A stretch of 64,000 nucleotides of DNA, from contig JBFXDS010000002.1 in NCBI GenBank assembly GCA_050180895.1, positions 434,001 through 498,000 of the forward strand. Direction: 5' to 3'. This document shows, in pieces, positions 14,486 through 24,870 of the stretch. Under the pieces are notes generated by a model that searched no databases, was not told the DNA's origin, and saw only the letters and a program-made list of their open reading frames with translations. Position 1 is the first letter of the stretch. The number at the start of each line of letters is the position of its first letter. This DNA is from JBGPEQ01 sp050180895. Its GTDB lineage: Bacteria > Pseudomonadota > Alphaproteobacteria > Dongiales > Dongiaceae. A program made the translations under genes and the position numbers.

Positions 14486-14719
14486 ATGAACAGGCGGAGA
14501 CGCAGAGACGCGGAGGGCAGGACGGCATGCGCGACTGCCAGACGACCCGACATCTCCGCGGCGACGCCTGAAATCAGACCGATGCCCTATTCCCGCTGGA
14601 CATGGGGTTCATCGCTCGATTTTCGATCCGGCCTCCCCCGACCGTCATACGCAGAATACGATACGGTTGAATTTTCGAGCTTTCGCGTTGGCCCCCTCCT
14701 CCACCTGCGACCCCTATAG
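14486..14719 (+). CDS. Doubtful small ORF downstream of the SOS promoter
   Basis: A strong AAGGAGG (14476-14482) precedes ATG 14486 by three bases, giving a 77-residue frame starting MNRRRRRDAEGRTACATARR. Against it: the frame passes through repeat-like DNA, composition is not protein-like, there is no membrane or DNA-binding segment, and its end overlaps mgtE on the other strand. Listed only because of the ribosome-binding site and the SOS promoter about 130 bases upstream. Confidence 0.2.
   Translation: MNRRRRRDAEGRTACATARRPDISAATPEIRPMPYSRWTWGSSLDFRSGLPRPSYAEYDTVEFSSFRVGPLLHLRPL
14601..14627 (+). repeat. Imperfect direct repeat, copy 2
   Basis: Second copy of the 27-base element at 14449-14475, 152 bases downstream. 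The function is unknown. It sits inside the weak ORF 14486-14719. Confidence 0.5.
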
Positions 14720-16120
14720 CAGGAACAAGGTCGCCAGGCCGAGGAAGGAGAAGAAGCCGAGCACGTCGGTCGTGGTGGTCAGGAAGGGTCCGGCGCTCAC
14801 CGCCGGGTCCAGGCCCAGGCGGTGAAGGGCGAGCGGGATGAGTGTCCCGGCCAGTCCCGCCCACATCATGTTGAACACCATGGCCGCGGCGAGTACGGCG
14901 CCCAGGTGCCAGTCATGGAACCAAGCGGCGGCGATGGCGCCCATGATCAGCGCGAACACCAGGGCATTCACGCCAGCCACCAGGATCTCCTTGCCCACCG
15001 CCCGCAGCAGGTTGCTTCCGGGGCTGAGGTCGTGGGTGGCGAGTGCCCGCACGGTCACCGTCACCACCTGCATGCCGGCATTGCCGCCCATGGCGGCGAC
15101 GATCGGCATCAGCACGGCAAGAGCGACGATTTCCTCGATGGTGGTATCGAAACGAGAGATGACGGCGGCGGCGATGAGCGTGTTGATCAGGGTCACCACC
15201 AGCCAGCGCAGGCGCCGCCAGGCCGTCGCCAGCGCCGGGGCATGGAAATCGCTCTCGCCGACGCCGCCGAGTCCCATGAGGTCCTCTTCGGTCTCCTCCT
15301 CGATGACGTGCACCACATCGTCGACGGTGATGACGCCGACCAGTCGGCCGTGCTCGTCCACCACCGGCGCCGAGGCCAGGCCGTACTGCCGGAACATGTA
15401 GGCGACCTCCTCCCGGTCCATGTCCACCGGCACGGTGCGCAGCTCGGTGTCCATGATCTCCGTCAGCCGCACCGGCCGCTTGTTGCGCATGGCCCGCGAC
15501 AGCGGCACGGCGCCGACCGGCTTGTGGGTCGGGTCGACGATGAAGAGGTCGTAGAAATCGTCCGGCAGGTCGTCGCTGGCGCGCAGGAAGTCGATGGTTT
15601 CGCCGACGGTCCAGAAGGACGGCACCGCCACCAGGGCGCGCTGCATGAGGCGTCCGGCGCTCTCCTCGGGGTAGGCCAGCCCCTCCTCGAGGATCAGGCG
15701 TTCGGCGGCCGGAATGCTGGCGAGGATGCGCTGCTTGTCTGCCTCGTCCAGGTCCTCGAGCACGTCGAGCGCATCGTCGCTGTCGAGCTCGCTGACGGCC
15801 TGGGCCACCTCCTGCGGACCGAGCGCTTCCATCACCTCCTCGCGCACGTCCTCGTCGAGATAGGTCAGCGTCTCCGCCTCGATCTCCTCCTTGGTGAAGG
15901 CGAGGAACCGCTCGCGCTCTTCCGGGGTCAGCTGCTCCAGCAGGTCGGCGACATCGGCGGCATGCAGCTCGGCGATCAGCTCGCGGACAGCGTGCCCCTG
16001 CTGCGCCTCCAGGGCCTCGCGCGCGGTCTGCACCGTCTCCGGCGAGACACCGTAGGCGACCTCGGCCTCCTCGCTGTCGCTGGCGGCGTCCGTGAGGTCG
16101 TCGGGCCGCAGGTCGGACAC
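14714..16120 (-). CDS. mgtE: MgtE family magnesium transporter
   Basis: This inner-membrane Mg2+ channel has 468 residues and a GTG start at 16120. The order is a superhelical MgtE_N domain (~35-135: AELHAADVADLLEQLTPEER, ELDSDDALDVLEDLDEADKQ), two CBS domains that sense Mg2+ (~140-265, with VDDVVHVIEEE), then five membrane helices from ~290. The pore signature AAMGGNAGMQ is present, with TTTTDVLGFFSFLGLATLF at the end. It starts four bases after the malic enzyme stop, so the two may be co-transcribed. Confidence 0.95.
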   Translation of the reverse strand: MSDLRPDDLTDAASDSEEAEVAYGVSPETVQTAREALEAQQGHAVRELIAELHAADVADLLEQLTPEERERFLAFTKEEIEAETLTYLDEDVREEVMEALGPQEVAQAVSELDSDDALDVLEDLDEADKQRILASIPAAERLILEEGLAYPEESAGRLMQRALVAVPSFWTVGETIDFLRASDDLPDDFYDLFIVDPTHKPVGAVPLSRAMRNKRPVRLTEIMDTELRTVPVDMDREEVAYMFRQYGLASAPVVDEHGRLVGVITVDDVVHVIEEETEEDLMGLGGVGESDFHAPALATAWRRLRWLVVTLINTLIAAAVISRFDTTIEEIVALAVLMPIVAAMGGNAGMQVVTVTVRALATHDLSPGSNLLRAVGKEILVAGVNALVFALIMGAIAAAWFHDWHLGAVLAAAMVFNMMWAGLAGTLIPLALHRLGLDPAVSAGPFLTTTTDVLGFFSFLGLATLFLL

Positions 16121-16124
16121 GCTG

Positions 16125-18410
16125 CTAGGCTCCGGCTTGCGCCTGGCCCGCCTGGGCTTCGACCACGGCCAGCGCGCTCATGTTGACGATGCCGCGCACC
16201 CGCGCCGTCGGCGTCAGGATGTGGACCGCCTTCGCCGCCCCGACGAGGACAGGCCCGACCGACAGCCCGTCGCCGATGCTGCGGAACAGGTTCAGGGCGA
16301 TGTTGGCGGCATCGAGCGTCGGCATGACCAGCAGGTTGGCCTGGCCGGTCAGCCGCGAGTGCGGAAACAGTTTGAGGCGCGTTTCCTCGTCGAACGCCAG
16401 ATCCGCCGGCATCTCGCCCTCGGCCTCCAGGTCCGGCGCATGCGCGCGCAGCAGAGCCAGCGCCGCCTGCATCTTCTTGGCCGACGGCGTCGCCGCCGTG
16501 CCGAAGCTCGAATGCGAGACGAGCGCCACCTTGGGTGTCAGGCCGAAGCGCTCCACCACCTCGGTCGCGAGGAGCGTCATTTCCACAAGCTGCTCGGCCG
16601 TCGGGTCGGCCATGACCTGGGTGTCGCAGAGGAAGAAGGTGCCGCGCGGCAGGATGATGGCGTTGAGGGCGGAGAACTGCCGCACGCCGCGCCGCAGCCC
16701 GATGACATCGCTGACGTCCTCCAGGTGGCGGTCAAAGCGGCCGACGGTGCCGCAGATCATCGCGTCGGCCTCGCCCCGCTGCACCATCAACGCGGCGATC
16801 ACCGTGTTGCGCGTCCGCACGATGGTGCGCGCCAGGTCCGGCGAAACGCCCTTGCGCTCCATCAGGCTGTGATAGAGCCGCCAATATTCGGGAAAGCGCG
16901 GATCGCCGTCGGGATCGACCAGCTCGAACTCCTGGCCCGGCCGGATGCGCAGCCCCAGCCGCTCGATCCGCTGCATGACCACTGCCGGCCGCCCGACCAG
17001 GATCGACCGGGCGAGCGTCTCGTCGACCACCTGCTGCGCGGTGCGGAGCACGCGCTCATCCTCGCCCTCAGCATAGACCAGGCGGCACGGGCTGCGCCGG
17101 GCCGCATCGAAGATCGGCTTCATCAGCAGGCCCGAGCGGAAGACGAACTGGCTGAGCCGGTCGCGATAGGCGTCGAGATCGTCGAGCGGCCGCGTCGCCA
17201 CGCCGCTCTCCATCGCCGCCCGGGCGACGGCGGGCGCGATCTTGACGATGAGCCTGGGATCGAACGGCCGCGGGATCAGGTAGTCCGGGCCGAAGCGCAG
17301 GCTCTCGCCGCCATAGGCGGCAGCGACGATATCGGAGTCCTCGGCATGGGCGAGGTCGGCCAGCGCCTCGACGCAGGCGATCTTCATCGCCTCGTTGATG
17401 GCGGTGGCGCCGACGTCGAGTGCGCCGCGGAAGATGAAGGGAAAGCAGAGCACGTTGTTGACTTGGTTGGGGTAGTCGGAGCGGCCGGTGGCGATGACGG
17501 CATCGGGCCGCGCCGCCCGCGCCGCGTCCGGCATGATCTCCGGCACCGGATTGGCGAGCGCCAGGATCAGTGGCCGCTCGGCCATGGCCGCCACCATCTC
17601 CGGCTTCAGCACGCCCGGCGCCGACAGTCCCAGGAACACGTCGGCGCCGACGATCACCTCGGCCAAGGTCCGCGCATTCGTGTCCGCCGCATAGCGCGCC
17701 TTGTTCGCGTCCATCTCGACGGTGCGGCCCTTGTAGACCACGCCGGCGATATCGGTGGCGACAATGTTCCCGATCGGCAGGCCGAAGGAGACCAGCAGGT
17801 CGAGGCAAGCGAGCGCGGCCGCGCCGGCCCCCGACGTCACCAGCTTGACCTGCCCCAGCTCCTTGCCGACGACGCGCAGGCCGTTGCGGATGGCCGCCGC
17901 GACGATGATGGCCGTGCCGTGCTGGTCGTCGTGGAAGACCGGGATCTTCAGCCGCTGCCGCAGCCGGCGCTCGACGTCGAAGCATTCCGGCGCCTTGATG
18001 TCCTCGAGGTTGATGCCGCCGAAGCTGGGCTCCAGGCTGGCGATGATGTCGACCAGTTTCGCCGGGTCGCGTTCGTCGATCTCGATGTCGAAGACGTCGA
18101 TGCCGGCGAAGGTCTTGAACAGGACGGCCTTGCCCTCCATCACCGGCTTGGCCGCCAGCGGTCCGATGGTGCCGAGACCGAGCACGGCCGTGCCGTTGGT
18201 GACGACGGCGACGAGGTTGGCACGGCCGGTGACCGTCGCCGCTTCGTTCGGATCGGTGACGATCGCCTCGCAAGCCGCCGCCACGCCCGGCGAATAGGCC
18301 AGCGCCAGGTCGCGCTGGTTGGCCAGCGGCTTGGTGGCGACCACGGCGAGCTTTCCCGGCCGCGGCAGACGGTGGTATTCGAGCGCGCTGTCGCGAAAAT
18401 CGTCCGCCAT
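16125..18410 (-). CDS. maeB: NADP-dependent malic enzyme (MaeB type, with PTA-like domain)
   Basis: The enzyme decarboxylates malate to pyruvate, producing NADPH. This long form (761 residues) has a malic-enzyme half (~1-430: LALAYSPGVAAACEAI, NGTAVLGLGTIGPLAAKPVM, FHDDQHGTAI) and a C-terminal phosphotransacetylase-like half (~440-761: RLVYAEGEDERVLRTAQQ, QANLLVMPTLDAANIALNLF). The latter is usually inactive as PTA and serves acetyl-CoA regulation. ATG 18410 follows AGGGGAA and precedes MADDFRDSALEYH; an upstream in-frame ATG is less likely. A long antisense frame opposite this gene is a GC artefact. Confidence 0.95.
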   Translation of the reverse strand: MADDFRDSALEYHRLPRPGKLAVVATKPLANQRDLALAYSPGVAAACEAIVTDPNEAATVTGRANLVAVVTNGTAVLGLGTIGPLAAKPVMEGKAVLFKTFAGIDVFDIEIDERDPAKLVDIIASLEPSFGGINLEDIKAPECFDVERRLRQRLKIPVFHDDQHGTAIIVAAAIRNGLRVVGKELGQVKLVTSGAGAAALACLDLLVSFGLPIGNIVATDIAGVVYKGRTVEMDANKARYAADTNARTLAEVIVGADVFLGLSAPGVLKPEMVAAMAERPLILALANPVPEIMPDAARAARPDAVIATGRSDYPNQVNNVLCFPFIFRGALDVGATAINEAMKIACVEALADLAHAEDSDIVAAAYGGESLRFGPDYLIPRPFDPRLIVKIAPAVARAAMESGVATRPLDDLDAYRDRLSQFVFRSGLLMKPIFDAARRSPCRLVYAEGEDERVLRTAQQVVDETLARSILVGRPAVVMQRIERLGLRIRPGQEFELVDPDGDPRFPEYWRLYHSLMERKGVSPDLARTIVRTRNTVIAALMVQRGEADAMICGTVGRFDRHLEDVSDVIGLRRGVRQFSALNAIILPRGTFFLCDTQVMADPTAEQLVEMTLLATEVVERFGLTPKVALVSHSSFGTAATPSAKKMQAALALLRAHAPDLEAEGEMPADLAFDEETRLKLFPHSRLTGQANLLVMPTLDAANIALNLFRSIGDGLSVGPVLVGAAKAVHILTPTARVRGIVNMSALAVVEAQAGQAQAGA

Positions 18411-18539
18411 CGCCGGTTCCCCTTGTCCCCGCGGACGGATTATAGCCGCCGACCGACGGCACGCCATGGCCGGCGCTGTCGCACGGCAGGAAGAGTTGGT
18501 GGACCGGGGGTTGGGGACAGGGTCAAATAGGGCTGATCA

Positions 18540-18626
18540 TGGTGCGGTCGAGAGGACTCGAACCTCCACGGGATTTCTCCCACAAGCACCTCAAGCTTGC
18601 GCGTCTACCAGTTCCGCCACGACCGC
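18540..18626 (-). tRNA. tRNA-Leu (anticodon GAG)
   Basis: A complete 87-base leucine tRNA on the minus strand: acceptor GCGGTCG pairs with CGACCGC, the anticodon stem-loop is CAAGC-TTGAGGT-GCTTG with GAG, the long variable arm TGTGGGAGAAATCCCGT is typical of Leu, the T-arm GGTTCGAGTCC is intact and CCA is encoded (18542-18540). It is divergent from lipB. Confidence 0.95.
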
Positions 18627-18714
18627 ATGGGGCAGGCCGGGATGCCTTTGGCTTGCACTCCGGCGGTCCGGGGAATACCAAATCGGCCCCAGAGGCGCAA
18701 GGAGACAGCCGCCG

Positions 18715-19416
18715 GTGACGGACTCCATCGAATGGCGGATCAGCGATCGGCCGGTGGCGTATCCCGAGGCCGTCCAAGCCATGGAGGCGCGGGTCGCCGC
18801 CATCCGCGCGGGGACCGCCCGCGAGCTGGTCTGGCTGCTGGAACACCCGCCGCTCTATACCGCCGGGACCAGCGCGCGGCCTGGTGACCTGCTGCAGCCG
18901 CAGCGCTTTCCCGTCTATGCCAGCGGCCGGGGCGGACAATACACCTACCACGGACCGGGCCAGCGCGTTGCCTATGTCATGCTCGACCTGAAGCGCCGCG
19001 GACCAGACCTCCGTCGTTATGTCCACGACCTCGAAGAATGGGTCATCCGCGCCCTCGCCCGCTTCGCCGTCCGCGGCGAGCGGCGCGCGGGCCGCATCGG
19101 CATCTGGGTCGCGCGGCCGGACGGCCGGGAGGACAAGATCGCCGCCATCGGCGTGCGCGTCCGCCACTGGGTCAGCTTCCACGGCGTGTCGATCAATCTC
19201 GAGCCGGATCTCGAGCACTTCTCGGGCATCGTGCCCTGCGGCATCGAGTCCGGGCCGGACTCGCGGTTCGGCGTCACCTCCCTGCGCGACCTCGGCGTGC
19301 GCGCCACGTCGGCCGAATTCGATGCCGTGCTCAAGGAAGAGTTTGGCAAGGTCTTCGGCGACGTGGCCGTTGACCCAACGGCGCCGCGTCTTCCCGGACT
19401 GACCGTTACAGCGTGA
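18715..19416 (+). CDS. lipB: Lipoyl(octanoyl) transferase
   Basis: LipB moves octanoyl from ACP to the lipoyl domains of 2-oxoacid dehydrogenases and the glycine cleavage system. This 233-residue protein shows the family motifs: LLEHPPLYTAGTSA, then SGRGGQYTYHGPGQRVAYVM, the catalytic Lys in DKIAAIGVRV and the catalytic Cys in IVPCGIESG, followed by GVTSLRDLG. The start is GTG 18715 with AAGGAG ten bases upstream; the frame is open further up but crosses the tRNA-Leu region. Its 3' end overlaps the convergent B3/B4 gene by eleven bases. Confidence 0.95.
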   Translation: MTDSIEWRISDRPVAYPEAVQAMEARVAAIRAGTARELVWLLEHPPLYTAGTSARPGDLLQPQRFPVYASGRGGQYTYHGPGQRVAYVMLDLKRRGPDLRRYVHDLEEWVIRALARFAVRGERRAGRIGIWVARPDGREDKIAAIGVRVRHWVSFHGVSINLEPDLEHFSGIVPCGIESGPDSRFGVTSLRDLGVRATSAEFDAVLKEEFGKVFGDVAVDPTAPRLPGLTVTA

Positions 19417-20128
19417 CCTTGGCCTGCGGACGGGCCGCGGCGGCAATATCCCACTGGACGCGTCCGCCGAGATGGCGGCCGATCTGCTCGGCCAGGATGG
19501 CGACGGCCTCGCGCAGTCCGGCTTCGTCCGCCGTCAGCGTCTGCACCGTCAGGACGGCTCGCGTCGTCTCCGAGCCCACGGCGCTGCGTGCGTCCTGATA
19601 CCAGTTCCAGCGACGGCAGAGGCATTTCTCGGCGTCGGCGTAGACGATCTCACCCGGCTTCGGTGGATCGGCCGCCGCCGCCGCATCGCCAAGTGCGACG
19701 AACGTATCGCCCGGCCGGGCATATCGGAACGCCAGAGGCGGCACGACTCGATCCAGATCGTCGGCGCCGATCGGCATGCGGTGCAAGGCGGATACGGCGT
19801 TGTAAACATCGACCAGGGTGTTGACCTGCGGCAACGCCGAGCCGCGCTGCAGATTCTTGATAAGCCGCTCCACCGAGCTGCGATAGCTGGTCTTTTTGAC
19901 CCCGAACGCCTTGTAGGCATCGCGCCATGATTTCAACTCAGCAATATCCGCGAGGTCGACACCGCCGAGAGTCGCGGCGAGGCGGGTTTCCGACTCCCGG
20001 ATGAAATCCTGCAATGCCGCCGAGCGCTCGATGGCCACGACGAGGCCCTCCGCGACCACGAGGGCAACTCGAAAGGTCGGGAAGTGTTCGAGGACTTCCG
20101 AGATATCGAGGCCGATCGTTGCCGTCAT
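19406..20128 (-). CDS. B3/B4 tRNA-binding domain protein
   Basis: This 240-residue protein is built on the B3/B4 domain otherwise found in the PheRS beta subunit. The key segments are ELKSWRDAYKAFGVKKTSYR, SSVERLIKNLQRGSALPQVN and LVDVYNAVSALHRMPIGADD. Stand-alone members are poorly characterised; editing of mischarged tRNA has been suggested. ATG 20128 overlaps the acylphosphatase stop (ATGA), tying it to the propionyl-CoA carboxylase cluster. Confidence 0.85.
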   Translation of the reverse strand: MTATIGLDISEVLEHFPTFRVALVVAEGLVVAIERSAALQDFIRESETRLAATLGGVDLADIAELKSWRDAYKAFGVKKTSYRSSVERLIKNLQRGSALPQVNTLVDVYNAVSALHRMPIGADDLDRVVPPLAFRYARPGDTFVALGDAAAAADPPKPGEIVYADAEKCLCRRWNWYQDARSAVGSETTRAVLTVQTLTADEAGLREAVAILAEQIGRHLGGRVQWDIAAAARPQAKVTL

Positions 20129-20412
20129 TCGGTCGGCAAGGTAGCGAACCCGGTACCGGCAAACGACTCCGTGGCCGTTTGCTCCACGGCTTCCACGCGG
20201 GCATGGGGTGGGCCCGACCGACAGCGATCGATCATCTCACGGACCGCCGGCCCCGGACCGTGAAACAGCGCCTCGACGCTCCCGTCGCGCCGGTTGCGCA
20301 CCCAGCCGCGCAGCTGGCGGCGGCTCGCCTCCTCCACCGTCCAGGCGCGGTACCACACCCCCTGCACGCGACCGCGGATGCGGACGGTTACCGCGATCTC
20401 GCCACTCGACAT
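20125..20412 (-). CDS. acyP: Acylphosphatase
   Basis: This small enzyme (95 residues) hydrolyses acyl phosphates. The signature VRIRGRVQGVWYRAWTVEEA contains the phosphate-binding loop Arg, and LRGWVRNRRDGSVEALFHG contains the catalytic Asn. ATG 20412 lies one base past the pccA stop, and the gene overlaps the next by four bases. The context raises the question whether it acts on acyl- or carboxy-phosphate intermediates linked to the carboxylase; this is inference. Confidence 0.93.
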   Translation of the reverse strand: MSSGEIAVTVRIRGRVQGVWYRAWTVEEASRRQLRGWVRNRRDGSVEALFHGPGPAVREMIDRCRSGPPHARVEAVEQTATESFAGTGFATLPTE

Positions 20413-20413
20413 C

Positions 20414-22399
<1,986 letters not shown>

Positions 22400-22427
22400 C
22401 GGGTTACAGACGCCTCTGTCGGATACA

Positions 22428-22500
22428 TGTAGGGGCGGGTCTCAGACCCGCCCGCCGTGCCGCCGCACCGAAGCGGGCGGGTCTGAGACCCGCCCCTACA
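22428..22500. repeat. Nested inverted repeat between pccB and pccA (REP-like)
   Basis: Two perfectly complementary 28-base arms (22428-22455 and 22473-22500) flank a 17-base loop. Each arm also contains its own palindrome (GGGCGGGTCT c/g AGACCCGCCC), so either one large cruciform or two small hairpins can form. Such TGTAGGGGCGGGTCT-type units recur between genes of many bacteria as dispersed repeats. Located 28 bases from the pccA start, it could attenuate or stabilise the pccB-pccA message. Confidence 0.85.
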
Positions 22501-22536
22501 TTCGCTCGCCTAACCGACGGGAAGCCGCACACACGC

Positions 22537-24069
<1,533 letters not shown>

Positions 24070-24174
24070 GGCCGTCCCCGAATATTACAGTTTTATGACA
24101 TCAACGCCCCAGCATGTGCATAGCATCGCCGGCGGCGGCTTGCCAGCCTGAGCGAAAATTCAGCCTGGGGGAAA

Positions 24175-24870
24175 TCAGGAGCGCAGGAGGTGCATGAACC
24201 GGCTGGCGGCGTCGATGTCGCGTCTCAGTTCGCGTCGGCGTGCGGCGGCCTCGGGGTCTTCACCCCATTGTTCGATCTGGAAGGTCTCATCCAGCTGCGA
24301 GGCCTGCCAGGCGCCTTCCGCGTCGAGCCGCTGCTCGACGAGCGCCAGGCCGATGACAACGGAGCCGCAGGCCGTCGTGGCGCCGTGAAGGGCGGCCAAC
24401 CAGAACGGGTCGAGCGCTCCGACCGCGGACTGGATGGCGGCGACGGCAGCCGGCGGCTGCGGCTTCGGCGCGATGCCCGTGACGACCAGCAACGGCGCAT
24501 CGAAGCGCAAGGTTGCCCAGTCCAGCAGCGGCTGCCATAGCATCGCCTGCCGTTGCACCAGCTCGGCCGGCCGGTCGGCTCGATAGCAGACGAGGTCCGT
24601 GCTGGCATAGCCGACGATCTCGGCGGCCGCTTGGCTGCGTTGCGGTACGACGCGATCGATCGCCGTCGCGGCCATACGCATCAACGGCATGGTGGCCGGC
24701 ACGATCCGCTCGACCTGAGCCTCCCATTCGGCCGCGACGGCCTCGGCCAGGACGCGGCGCGGCAGCACCAGCGGCGCCCGCGCCGGCGTCTGCAACGCAC
24801 GCGAGTCCAGCAAGATGCCCCAGCCGCCGCCCGCCGGCGCGACCCGCACCTCGCGATAGATGCGCCTCAT
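24175..24870 (-). CDS. ATP12 family F1-ATPase assembly chaperone
   Basis: This 231-residue protein belongs to the ATP12 family, present in mitochondria and alphaproteobacteria, where it assists assembly of the F1 alpha subunit. Typical pieces are WGILLDSRALQTPARAPLVL, AEAVAAEWEAQ, MPLMRMAATAIDRV, STDLVCYRADRPAELVQRQA and WQPLLDWA. It starts inside the stop of the AsmA-like gene (ATGA), so its translation is coupled. Cytoplasmic; no signal peptide. Confidence 0.93.
   Translation of the reverse strand: MRRIYREVRVAPAGGGWGILLDSRALQTPARAPLVLPRRVLAEAVAAEWEAQVERIVPATMPLMRMAATAIDRVVPQRSQAAAEIVGYASTDLVCYRADRPAELVQRQAMLWQPLLDWATLRFDAPLLVVTGIAPKPQPPAAVAAIQSAVGALDPFWLAALHGATTACGSVVIGLALVEQRLDAEGAWQASQLDETFQIEQWGEDPEAAARRRELRRDIDAASRFMHLLRS

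Noticed and set aside
16092..18530. Plus-strand frame of about 810 codons opposite the malic enzyme
   Set aside because: Composition is the reverse-complement signature of maeB; no recognisable motif. Same explanation as the rpoC antisense frame.
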